From assembly GCA_964491785.1 (NCBI GenBank), contig CAZBGS010000009.1:1-64000 (forward strand): a DNA stretch of 64,000 bases, in the 5' to 3' direction. Positions 56,757 through 64,000 of this stretch are shown here, piece by piece (the stretch's first letter is position 1; each line of letters begins with the position of its first letter). The DNA comes from RZZS01 sp964491785. GTDB lineage: Bacteria > Pseudomonadota > Alphaproteobacteria > Micavibrionales > Micavibrionaceae. Position numbers and translations under genes: made by a program. The notes beneath the pieces were generated by a model. It was given only the letters and a program-made list of their open reading frames with translations. It made no database searches and was not told the origin of the DNA.

Positions 56757-57361
56757 GCCCGTTTGTCTTCTTCTTCCAGTATCCTGTCGATGACCGCCCG
56801 CAGTTGCCGGTACGTATATGCCTTGCCAAGCCCCGTCTGAACGACGAAATCTGCCATCTTCCGCTTGTCGATATCCGGAAGCTGACTGTTCAGGCGATCC
56901 CGGAACTTTTTCTCCGTCATCCCGGGTCTTGATAACACCCTTTGCTTCTGGATGAAATAAGGGGCGGTCACGCAAACGGTATAATCGCAGCCTCTGTACA
57001 CCCCGGTTTCAAAAAGCAGCGGCACGTCAAGCACGGCGATTTTGGAGCCCCTAACACTGGTAGCCAGCAGAAAGCGCTTTTGCTGCCTGCGCACAAGCGG
57101 ATGAAGTATCTGTTCCAGCTCCTTCCTTTTTTCCGGATCGGCGAATACGATCAGCCCGAGCTTGTGACGGTCTATCCTGCCGTTTTCGCCTTTCGCTTCC
57201 GGAAAGGCCGCTGATACAAAGGGGACGGCTTCGCCTCCGGGGCTTAAAAGGGAATGCACGCAGGCATCCGCATCGTGTACCGGCAACCCAAGATGCTGCA
57301 ATATCCTCCCGGCGGTTGTTTTGCCCATCCCGATCGAGCCGGTAAGTCCAACGATGATCAT
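56744..57361 (-). CDS. coaE: Dephospho-CoA kinase
   Basis: 205 aa. Last step of CoA synthesis. P-loop GLTGSIGMGKTT (6-17), DADACVHSLL and VLDVPLLFETG are typical. ATG 57361 overlaps the aroE stop by four bases. Confidence 0.95.
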   Translation of the reverse strand: MIIVGLTGSIGMGKTTAGRILQHLGLPVHDADACVHSLLSPGGEAVPFVSAAFPEAKGENGRIDRHKLGLIVFADPEKRKELEQILHPLVRRQQKRFLLATSVRGSKIAVLDVPLLFETGVYRGCDYTVCVTAPYFIQKQRVLSRPGMTEKKFRDRLNSQLPDIDKRKMADFVVQTGLGKAYTYRQLRAVIDRILEEEDKRACAK

Positions 57362-58197
57362 TTCATCACCTTTTCCCTCAACTCCAGCGTTACTTCCGGC
57401 ATTATTCCGAACCACGCCTCGAAAGCGGGCCTTGCCTGATGAAGCAGCATGCCTGCGCCGGTTACCGCAAGATTGCCCAGTGCCTTTGATTTCAAAAGCA
57501 GTTCGGTATACAAAGGCGCGTAAACGATATCATGAACCACGCACTCGCGTCTCAGATTCTCGAGTCCGATATCAAGTGGAGCCATTCCCGCCATTCCCGC
57601 CGAAGTGGTATTGACCAGAAGCGATGCGCCGCCCAGCGCTGCCTCTTTCTCATGCCATTCTATAACCCGCACGCGTGAAGGATCAGGGCATCCGTTCGCC
57701 AGTGCTCGCGCTCTCTCCGTAGTCCGGTTTGCAAGGATTATTTCCGGAACCCCCTCCTTAAGCAAGGCAAAAATCACCGCTCTTGCCGCCCCGCCCGCGC
57801 CGAGAACCAGGGCAGGGCCTTTAGCGAAGTCGAAGTCAGGAGCCTGTTCCCTTATATTCATAATAAAGCCAAAGGCGTCGGTGTTTCTTCCGCAAAGAGA
57901 CCCATCGTCAAGAACGCGTACCGTGTTGACGGCGCCGATTTCCCTGGCGGTCTCGTCCAGTTCCCGGCAAAGTTTCATTATCGCCTGCTTGTGGGGCACG
58001 GTGACGTTAAATCCGGCGATCCCTGAAGCTACTAGACTCTCCACCTGGCTGTTCAAATCGTCCGGCAGGACGTCGTAAAGGTCGTAACTGCCGTCAATAC
58101 CGTATTTTTCAAGCCAGTACCGGTGAATCAGCGGGGACTTGCTATGACCGACAGGATGCCCTATCAGACCGGCCCGAACCCCGGAATTAACCTTCAT
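57358..58197 (-). CDS. aroE: Shikimate dehydrogenase (NADP+)
   Basis: 279 aa. Shikimate-site motifs GHPVGHSKSPLIHRYW and FNVTVPHKQ (with the catalytic Lys), NADP loop VLGAGGAARAV, ANRTTERA. Chorismate/aromatic amino acid pathway. ATG 58197 overlaps the end of maf by 11 bases. Confidence 0.96.
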   Translation of the reverse strand: MKVNSGVRAGLIGHPVGHSKSPLIHRYWLEKYGIDGSYDLYDVLPDDLNSQVESLVASGIAGFNVTVPHKQAIMKLCRELDETAREIGAVNTVRVLDDGSLCGRNTDAFGFIMNIREQAPDFDFAKGPALVLGAGGAARAVIFALLKEGVPEIILANRTTERARALANGCPDPSRVRVIEWHEKEAALGGASLLVNTTSAGMAGMAPLDIGLENLRRECVVHDIVYAPLYTELLLKSKALGNLAVTGAGMLLHQARPAFEAWFGIMPEVTLELREKVMK

Positions 58198-58774
58198 CGT
58201 ATATTCCCTCTTCTTGCCGCAGCCTTTTCAGCAAAGGCAGTAGCGGCATTCCCAGTATGGTGAAATAATCACCTCTGATCTGATCGAACAGCCGTATTCC
58301 CGGCCCCTCGACCTCATACCCGCCTACGGTGTCAAGCAGGGCGCTCCCCGCTGCCTTAATATAACCTTCAATGAAGCCATCGTCAAAATCCAGCATTTTT
58401 AGAACCGCCTTGTCAGTACAAGACCAAAGCTCGTCCCCGGCCCGTCGCAGGCTAACCGATGAAATCAGCGTATGCTCCCTGCCTCTCATCTCCTTGAGTC
58501 TCTCTCTTGCTTCCTTTATCGAGGCGGCCTTGGCGAGGCTGCGGCCTGCGAATTCCATCACCTGATCCGCTCCGATCACAATGGCTTCAGGCTTGCTGCG
58601 TGAAACTGCCTCCGCCTTCGCCCGTGCCAGAGTTATCGCCAGATCCTGGGGCGGAAGGCCGAAAGATTGGATTTTGGATTCGTCAATATTTGCGGGGATC
58701 ACCTTGAAAACTACCCCGGCATTTTCTAGCATGACGCGGCGCGCCCTGCTTCCTGAAGCCAGAATTAGCTGCAT
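58187..58774 (-). CDS. maf: Maf-family nucleotide pyrophosphatase
   Basis: 195 aa. LILASGSRARRVML opening, GADQV motif (69-73) and the C-terminal TVGGYEVEGPGIRL segment. Maf proteins hydrolyse non-canonical or canonical NTPs and are linked to septum control. First gene of the leftward operon; divergent from hpf. Confidence 0.93.
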   Translation of the reverse strand: MQLILASGSRARRVMLENAGVVFKVIPANIDESKIQSFGLPPQDLAITLARAKAEAVSRSKPEAIVIGADQVMEFAGRSLAKAASIKEARERLKEMRGREHTLISSVSLRRAGDELWSCTDKAVLKMLDFDDGFIEGYIKAAGSALLDTVGGYEVEGPGIRLFDQIRGDYFTILGMPLLPLLKRLRQEEGIYDEG

Positions 58775-58909
58775 TCCTGTATTACCCTTGCTGGCCGCTA
58801 TTCGTTTTATTACGAACAGGGAAATCTTATACCCTTGCCACCGTTAAACGAAAGGGCTAAAACTTAGCTTCATCTTGAGAAAAACTTTGAAACACAGGCA
58901 AGTCTAGAA

Positions 58910-59497
58910 ATGCAGCTTACCGTACAAGGCAAACAAATTGATGTTGGTGACGCTTTGCGAACCCATGTCTCTGAAAAACTGGAAGATATAAATAGCAAGT
59001 ATTTCAACAGGGCGATTGACGCTACTGTTCTCTTCTCGCGTGAAGGCCATGGCCATGGCCTCTACAAGGCCCAGATCAGCATCAGGGTCGGAAAGAAAAT
59101 AATGGTCGTGGCTGACGACACGGCTGGCGATCCGTACGGTGCTTTCGAAAGCTGCGCCGACAAGGTTGCCAAGCAACTGCGCCGCTACAAGAGCAAACTG
59201 CGCGATAACCACGAAAACCAGGAAGTCTCGCTCAAGGCCCGCGACTACACTCTTGCTGCGCCTGCGGATGAAGATGAAGGCGAGGACGATGGTGTTCCCT
59301 ACGGCGACGATCCGCCGATCATCGCCGAGATCGCAACCGAGATCGAAACCTTAAGCGTTCCTGATGCGGTAATGCGAATGGATCTCTCCGATCTTAATGC
59401 ACTGCTTTTCCGCAACGCAAAGCACAAGGGTCTCAATCTCGTTTACCGCCGCAAGGACGGCAATATCGGCTGGATCGATCTGGTGGATAACGGCTGA
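58910..59497 (+). CDS. hpf: Ribosome hibernation-promoting factor, long form
   Basis: 195 aa. The amino domain (1-about 105) is RaiA/HPF-like (VSEKLEDINSKYF, the FESCADKVAKQLRRYKSKL region); after an acidic linker the C-terminal domain (about 140-195; MRMDLSDLNALLFRNAKHKGLNLVYRRKDGNIGWID) is that of long HPF, which dimerises ribosomes into 100S particles alone. Upstream sigma-54 gene rpoN, common in other genomes, is absent here. Followed by a terminator and ptsN. Confidence 0.95.
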   Translation: MQLTVQGKQIDVGDALRTHVSEKLEDINSKYFNRAIDATVLFSREGHGHGLYKAQISIRVGKKIMVVADDTAGDPYGAFESCADKVAKQLRRYKSKLRDNHENQEVSLKARDYTLAAPADEDEGEDDGVPYGDDPPIIAEIATEIETLSVPDAVMRMDLSDLNALLFRNAKHKGLNLVYRRKDGNIGWIDLVDNG

Positions 59498-59540
59498 TCG
59501 ACTGACTTGGTAAAATCTTAATCTATTCTGTAAATTTTAT

Positions 59541-59567
59541 AAGGGCTGTCTGAAGACGGCCCTTTTT
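59541..59567 (+). terminator. Rho-independent terminator of hpf
   Basis: Stem AAGGGC/GCCCTT with a further pairing TGTC/GAC-type extension and a short loop, followed by six T. Lies 43 bases past the hpf stop. Confidence 0.85.
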
Positions 59568-59671
59568 TCATATATTGCTAAGAAAATTTTTTAAAATAAC
59601 TGGAACTTTCGTGCGCTCTTGTTTATTGATACCGGCGATTAAAGCACTAGGCATAAGTGTGGGGATTCCAT

Positions 59672-60136
59672 ATGACGTTTGTAACTCCAGTAAACTCGAT
59701 CCATTCGGGTCTAAAGTTGTTTAACAAAGAGCAGATTTTTCACTTTATTTCAGAAAAGACATCCGAACAAACCGGGTTCGAAGCTCCAAAAATCCTGACA
59801 AAGCTTTTTGAAGCAGAAAACCGGCATCCTTCGGGGATCGGGGAGGGTGTTGCCATACCTCATCTGAAATTATGCGGTATCAAGGCTCCTTACACGCTTT
59901 TCGCCAAACTTTCCCAGCCGGTGGAATTTGACGCCGTGGACGGCCAGCCGGTTGACATGGTGTTCCTGCTTGTCTCTCCCGAAAAAGACGGCCCGCTTCA
60001 CTTAAGCCGCCTTGCCCGCATATCGAGGCTGTTTCGTGATCGCGACCTGTGCCGCAACCTGAGAAAAACGAATAACAACAATCTGCTCAGGTCTTTAATT
60101 CAGCAGCAGCCCGCAGCAATAAATGATGCCGCCTGA
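59672..60136 (+). CDS. ptsN: PTS IIA-like nitrogen-regulatory protein
   Basis: 154 aa. Phosphorylation site His64 (GVAIPHLKL) and the PVDMVFLLVSP segment of EIIA-Ntr. It relays phosphate from the Ntr-PTS and adjusts potassium and nitrogen metabolism. ATG 59672 with GGGGATT upstream; the frame runs back to a GTG at 59657. hpf-ptsN is a normal neighbourhood. Confidence 0.94.
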   Translation: MTFVTPVNSIHSGLKLFNKEQIFHFISEKTSEQTGFEAPKILTKLFEAENRHPSGIGEGVAIPHLKLCGIKAPYTLFAKLSQPVEFDAVDGQPVDMVFLLVSPEKDGPLHLSRLARISRLFRDRDLCRNLRKTNNNNLLRSLIQQQPAAINDAA

Positions 60137-60187
60137 CTTCTCGGGCGGCAGTCGCTATCGATAGATTCGTAAGATGCCTTAAGATGC

Positions 60188-60436
60188 CTATTGTACGGTA
60201 ACCGGCTCAAGCTCGTTATGCCTGACCAGCGCAAGAGCCACTTCCCTCGATTCAAGCACGGAAAGCGGGGTGCCGTCCGCGGCATGTACCGACCAGGCTA
60301 CCCTGTCGTCGACTTTTACAGGCCGGACATAGGCAATATGCTGAATGCCAAAGCTCAGGAAGTCTTTTGCGGAAAGACCCCTGAAGTAGTCGCTGGCCTT
60401 GGTGTAATTGTTCTCTGTCATAATGATCAAGCTCAT
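60188..60436 (-). CDS. DUF1150-family protein
   Basis: 82 aa. The family pattern DFLSFGIQHIAYVRPV, WSVHAADGTPL and a VLESREVALALVRHNEL end is visible. DUF1150 genes in alphaproteobacteria usually follow hsp20, as here, 56 bases downstream of its stop. Function unknown. ATG 60436, or 60421 with equal support. Confidence 0.85.
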   Translation of the reverse strand: MSLIIMTENNYTKASDYFRGLSAKDFLSFGIQHIAYVRPVKVDDRVAWSVHAADGTPLSVLESREVALALVRHNELEPVTVQ

Positions 60437-60492
60437 TTTAACAAAATAATCGTCAGAAGACTAATTTCAGGTTAAAGGACAAATTATTTTTT

Positions 60493-61011
60493 TTATTTAT
60501 CCCTTGCCGGCTTTCTTCTGGATTCGCCATCGGCGGTTTCCTCGACATCAATGGCTTGCGGCCCGATTGACCCGTTCCTTGTTGCGCCGGAAGCAGTAAT
60601 CTCGATTTTGCGGGCTTTGGACTCGGGTTGCACCCTGTGCATATCTATGTTCAGTAATCCGTTATCGAGAGTGGCCCCCTCGATCTTGATCCCGTCCGCC
60701 AGCACGAAAGAACGCTGAAATTGGCGCGAAGCTATCCCCCGGTGAAGGAAAATTCTCTGGATGCCTTCATCCTCGTCCTGGTGTTTGCCGCGAATCGTTA
60801 GCTGGTTGTTATCAAGTTCAATCTCAAGATCGTCCATGGAGAAACCGGCCACGGCAATGGTAATCCTGAAGCCGTTTTCACCGATCTGTTCTATGTTATA
60901 GGGAGGATAGCCTTCTCCTGCCGTTTTTCGCATGCGGTCGAAAGTTTTCTCGAAATGGTCGAAGCCAAGAAAAAGGGGGCTGTCGAATAGAGTCAGTCTG
61001 GTGGTATTCAT
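60493..61011 (-). CDS. Small heat-shock protein, Hsp20 family
   Basis: 172 aa. Alpha-crystallin domain (about 35-130) with PYNIEQIGENGFRITIAVAGFSMDDLEIEL and the end-of-domain GLLNIDMHR; the C-terminal tail is Arg/Lys-rich. ATP-independent holdase. ATG 61011 has a strong AGGAGG, buried in a hairpin (61017-61037) that should open with heat. The frame is open upstream to 61041 but passes through the ribosome-binding site. Operon with DUF1150. Confidence 0.93.
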   Translation of the reverse strand: MNTTRLTLFDSPLFLGFDHFEKTFDRMRKTAGEGYPPYNIEQIGENGFRITIAVAGFSMDDLEIELDNNQLTIRGKHQDEDEGIQRIFLHRGIASRQFQRSFVLADGIKIEGATLDNGLLNIDMHRVQPESKARKIEITASGATRNGSIGPQAIDVEETADGESRRKPARDK

Positions 61012-61016
61012 CTTAA

Positions 61017-61092
61017 AACTCCTCCTGTGAGCAAGTTCCATTCATTTAATTGCGGCCTGCCAGGCAGCGCCGAACCATATGAATATATGATC
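61017..61092 (-). promoter_or_regulatory. ROSE-type RNA thermometer in the hsp20 leader
   Basis: On the minus strand, AACTT(G)CTC-ACAG-GAGGAGTT (61037-61017) folds so that the anti-ribosome-binding part pairs with the AGGAGG of hsp20 over eight pairs (one U-G) with a single bulged G in TTGCT. This bulged G opposite the ribosome-binding site is the mark of ROSE elements, known from rhizobial hsp20 genes. A second hairpin (CATAT...ATATG) lies at the start of the leader. Predicted to block translation at low temperature. Confidence 0.7.
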
Positions 61093-61098
61093 GCAAAC

Positions 61099-61128
61099 AT
61101 TATATGACCTGATCAGGTCTTATTTCAA
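61099..61128 (-). promoter_or_regulatory. hsp20 promoter with a palindromic spacer
   Basis: On the minus strand TTGAAA (61128-61123) and TATAAT (61104-61099) are 18 bases apart. Between them lies the perfect 14-base palindrome GACCTGATCAGGTC (61106-61119), suggesting an operator. CTTGAA with CATAT at the right side could also serve a heat-shock sigma factor. The leader is about 80 bases and contains the thermometer. Confidence 0.65.
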
Positions 61129-61223
61129 GTACGCTCACTCAAAGTGAACGTCCGCTCAAAGCTGTTGCATATTTGCCATATGGTAAAGTATGGTAAGCCG
61201 CAGGTAATTGAGTGGAGGTCTTT

Positions 61224-62513
61224 ATGTATCAGCAACTGGTCGCTGATCTGGAAGAAATTGAAGAAACAGATCATCAGCACGAGGCAACCGGATGCAGTCT
61301 CCGGGAGATTGTGCAAAGCAATATAAGCGATACTACCGCTGTGATTGACAATCAGCCTTTAAAGCTTAACGGCAACGGTACTTCCTTGTCCTTTTATGGC
61401 AGGGAAGTCGCTGTAACCAATGTTTCCACCAAAAATTCCAGAAAGCTTACCCGTCTCTTCAATGAACTCGCAGGCCAGGGATTTGTCCCTGCACCGAAAG
61501 AAACACCATTGGTTTTGCACTGGGGGCAGCATGGCAGCATTATCACTCCGTTCATCGAACTGGATGACGGCAAGACCAGCGTATTTCTTAACGCCCAGAA
61601 ATATGTGCCAAACGGCAATAGCGGCAATAACGGCAGCAAGGGCCAGCAGCAAAAAGAGGAATGCCGGAAACCTTCCGCAGTGTTCGTAACCGGAACCTGT
61701 TTGTTCGGCAAACACGGAATTGCAGGCTATACCGATAAAGGAAAAGTGCTTCATCTAACGGATCCTGCCCAGATGAAAACGGCCACAAACGAAGAATATG
61801 GCAGGGTGATCAGCCTTGATTTCATGGATGATCTTCACGCTTCCGAAATAGTAGGCCCGATTTCCCGCCAGAACGTTCTTGGTATGGCGAATGCGGATAA
61901 GGTCTACTTCAACATTCCGGTAACGCCTTACATTCTTTATGCAAGAGACGCCATCGATAAAGGCGTGATGGATGACGCGTTGCTTCCGGAATGGAGCGAA
62001 CGGATCAAACTCAGAACGCAGGAGCTGATAGAATACGAAAAAAATATCTCCAAAGCTGAAATAATTGCTGTTGATCCTCTCTACAGGTATTTTGATCTTG
62101 CCGTAGATAAAAATATCACACTTGCCGGACTCGTCGAAACGATGGCGGCTGATGATGGCTGGTGGCAGTCGCATTTCGCTGCCAACATGCCCGAGAGGTT
62201 CACGGATATCTGCTACGCCAGCTATATGAAAGTATATTACGATTTAATGGCGCAGGAAGAAAACAGGTTGGTGGTGGCCGTGGAAGACCAGCACGAAATG
62301 AGGATCCTGCTTGGCCTTAAAAGGCAGATAGAGGATCAAGTGCTGCCAAAGCCTCCGAAAGGAAGCAGTATAGTAGGACTTTATCCTTTTTCTTATATTG
62401 TATTCCCGGATAAAAACGGAGCGGCCGATCCACCTTTTCTTTCAAATCAATGTGGCAGAAACGATCTTGCGGAAGAGGTGCTGGCCAGGCTGCCGATATC
62501 GACGTGGAAGTAG
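61224..62513 (+). CDS. Protein of unknown function (429 aa)
   Basis: Not recognised. No signal peptide or membrane segment is seen. A low-complexity loop rich in Gly, Asn and Gln (NGNSGNNGSKGQQQK) interrupts the middle, about residues 131-145. Features: ten cysteines scattered or fewer, hydrophobic/beta-like segments at the start, SPEW-type helices and a Pro-rich end region (VLPKPPKGSSIVGLYPFSYIVFP). The ATG at 61224 has GGAGG upstream, a strong site. It is divergent from hsp20 and shares its control region. The DUF917 gene follows after 118 bases, so the two may be an operon. Confidence 0.7.
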   Translation: MYQQLVADLEEIEETDHQHEATGCSLREIVQSNISDTTAVIDNQPLKLNGNGTSLSFYGREVAVTNVSTKNSRKLTRLFNELAGQGFVPAPKETPLVLHWGQHGSIITPFIELDDGKTSVFLNAQKYVPNGNSGNNGSKGQQQKEECRKPSAVFVTGTCLFGKHGIAGYTDKGKVLHLTDPAQMKTATNEEYGRVISLDFMDDLHASEIVGPISRQNVLGMANADKVYFNIPVTPYILYARDAIDKGVMDDALLPEWSERIKLRTQELIEYEKNISKAEIIAVDPLYRYFDLAVDKNITLAGLVETMAADDGWWQSHFAANMPERFTDICYASYMKVYYDLMAQEENRLVVAVEDQHEMRILLGLKRQIEDQVLPKPPKGSSIVGLYPFSYIVFPDKNGAADPPFLSNQCGRNDLAEEVLARLPISTWK

Positions 62514-62631
62514 TGCGCAGGGAGAGGCAGCCTTGAAAACGGTAAAGGAAAAATCTGGGGTTGCCCCTGAAAAACTGGATCAAGGTTGAAGCCGGTTGTC
62601 ATGATGCCGCGTTCCGGGTAAGCTCCTGGCC

Positions 62632-63669
62632 ATGCTGCTGGATAAAAAAGATCTATACCGTCTTGTCAAAGGTGCTTCGGTTTTAACCACTGGTGGTGGC
62701 CTGTGCTTTGAGGATCAGTGCCGTTCTTTGGACAGGCATCGTGACGATATCAGCCTCGAACTGAAAGCGCTGGGCGACTTTCCTTCCGAAAGCATACTCA
62801 TAACGGCTGCCGAGCTTGGCCCGGCGGACGCCGGAGAACTTCCAAAGGAAAAGCTTATACCCGAAATGGTTGATGTCTGGCGGCGGCTGACCGGCATGCC
62901 TGCCGATGGAATTTATGCACCTGAACTTGGTCAGGAAATTATACTGGTTGATACAGCCGTGGCGATGGGGTTGCCTCTGGTTGACTTTGATTCAGTAGGC
63001 GGTCGCGCCGTGCCGCTGGTGGATATCAACAGTTTTACTGTGGCCGGGCTGGATCATTCATTTTCTCCGCTGGTATTGGCCACGGATAAAAATGAAATAA
63101 TAACTATAGAAACCCCGGTGTCTTTACCGCGCGCCGAATCCATTCTTCGTAACATGACGGCGTTGTCCGATAGCAGGATTGTCTACTTTTTCGGCGCGCC
63201 GGTAAGAGTCGGAGATATTGCGGGTTCAGGCATCGAAAACAATTCTCTGTCAACCGCTATGAAACTGGGATCGGCCCGTAATATTGAAGATATAAAACAG
63301 GTTCTCGATCTCTCGGTGCTGGCTGGAGGGAAAGTGATTGAGTCAAGGGAAGTGGAGCGTGAAGGTTTCAATTGCTGTATCGCCCGCTTCAAATCCGTAT
63401 CGGATCAGGAAATCCTCACCCTTTATATCCTGAACGAGGTTCTTTTTGTCAGAAACGGGAAAGGCGAACTTGTCGCTGAAGCGCCAGATAAAATTCTGCT
63501 GATAGATCCGCACTCTTTTTCAGGATTATCCAGCGAAAGCCTTCTCTGCGGACATGATGTCCTGTTATGCGTCGCCAGAGCCGATCCGCTATGGCAGACC
63601 GGGAAAGCAAGGGAATTGTTTTCTTCAAGCAGGTTTGATTTTTTTCTTGATCAGAACGACATTTTCTAA
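62632..63669 (+). CDS. DUF917-family protein
   Basis: 345 aa. Amino end KGASVLTTGGGL, then ELGQE and MGLPLVDFDSVGGRAVPLVD, which match the DUF917 pattern (GGG near the start, EIGG-like, GLPxxDxDxxGRA). Members are metal-dependent amidohydrolase-like or hydantoinase-linked proteins; the function is not known. The motif in place of EIGG is ELGQ. No strong ribosome-binding site at ATG 62632. Its stop overlaps the ATG of the next gene by one base. Confidence 0.7.
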   Translation: MLLDKKDLYRLVKGASVLTTGGGLCFEDQCRSLDRHRDDISLELKALGDFPSESILITAAELGPADAGELPKEKLIPEMVDVWRRLTGMPADGIYAPELGQEIILVDTAVAMGLPLVDFDSVGGRAVPLVDINSFTVAGLDHSFSPLVLATDKNEIITIETPVSLPRAESILRNMTALSDSRIVYFFGAPVRVGDIAGSGIENNSLSTAMKLGSARNIEDIKQVLDLSVLAGGKVIESREVEREGFNCCIARFKSVSDQEILTLYILNEVLFVRNGKGELVAEAPDKILLIDPHSFSGLSSESLLCGHDVLLCVARADPLWQTGKARELFSSSRFDFFLDQNDIF

Positions 63670-64000
63670 TGGGCCCCTCAGCTGTAATTTTCAGGAATAT
63701 TATCCTTGCGCTGATTGCCGCCATGTTGCTGCTGATGGTGACGACCACGCGGCATTTCGCCTTCATGCCCGGAATTGCAGGTATTATAGGACTTGCCGGA
63801 CTGTTGTTCTCAGAGAAAATCAGGCCGGATTGGCCTCGTCGGCTGGGGGCGCTTCTGCTGGCCTTTATCGTGCTTGGCCTGTTGAGCTCTTTGTGGTCGA
63901 TAAACCCGCCTGAAACGCTGGAGCGGGCATTCAAGATTGGCGGTGTTTTTTTAGGCGGCTGGGTGTTTATCGCTTTTTGCCTGAACTATCCGCTCGAACG
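63669..64000 (+). CDS. O-antigen ligase-like membrane protein, 3' partial
   Basis: The first 110 codons only; the gene runs off the right edge. Membrane segments at about 9-25, 31-47, 60-80 and 93-108, with the loop SSLWSINPPETLERAFKI, characteristic of O-antigen ligase/polymerase (WaaL/Wzy) proteins. These join or polymerise surface polysaccharides. The ATG overlaps the DUF917 stop (TAATG), so translation is coupled. Confidence 0.7.
   Translation, partial: MGPSAVIFRNIILALIAAMLLLMVTTTRHFAFMPGIAGIIGLAGLLFSEKIRPDWPRRLGALLLAFIVLGLLSSLWSINPPETLERAFKIGGVFLGGWVFIAFCLNYPLE

Overview
This window reads as a chromosomal segment of an alphaproteobacterium. The evidence is a circularly permuted two-piece tmRNA, the gene runs maf-aroE-coaE-dnaQ and Tim44-like/fxsA/secB, a three-gene pntAA-pntAB-pntB transhydrogenase, and an hsp20-DUF1150 pair with what looks like a ROSE RNA thermometer. 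A pyruvate formate-lyase suggests that it can live by fermentation or without oxygen. I cannot name the species.

Layout. 1-10.3 kb: a giant RTX protein, entered from the left edge and split by an apparent frameshift at a run of eight C. 10.3-12.7 kb: a duplicated ThyX-like protein, the tmRNA gene ssrA with a clear promoter, and the decayed remains of a hipBA toxin-antitoxin locus. 12.7-18.2 kb: degP-rarA-cysD-cysNC, all leftward. 18.2-26.4 kb: pflB with a terminator, small secreted and membrane proteins, a ClpA-like unfoldase whose first ATPase ring has lost key residues, an HD hydrolase, ssb and a DUF2059 protein. 26.4-33.5 kb: a type I secretion operon (TolC, LapB-type ABC exporter, HlyD adaptor) ending in a CHASE2-type cyclase. 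It is the obvious export route for the RTX protein. 33.5-38.7 kb: the pnt operon, a Cys-rich secreted protein and an alpha/beta hydrolase. 38.7-46.4 kb: ligA, a U32 protein, palindromic repeats, a broken GIY-YIG nuclease gene and alaS, which carries an in-frame palindromic-element insertion.

46.6-51.9 kb: a glutamyl-tRNA-reductase-like protein, then two inositol-monophosphatase/HisN paralogues on either side of a hybrid histidine kinase. 52-58.8 kb: Tim44-like, fxsA, secB, a small gene with its own terminator, a regulator + EgtD-like methyltransferase pair, and dnaQ/coaE/aroE/maf. 58.9-64 kb: hpf, ptsN, DUF1150, hsp20 with its thermometer, an unrecognised 429-residue protein, a DUF917 protein and the start of an O-antigen-ligase-like membrane protein.

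The strongest leads are the insertion in alaS, the ClpA-like protein with a decayed D1 ring, the GluTR-like protein in a lineage that normally makes aminolevulinate another way, the split ThyX motif, the FrpC-type self-cleaving module in the RTX protein, and the regulator/EgtD-like pair. All calls come from reading the sequence; no database search was run.
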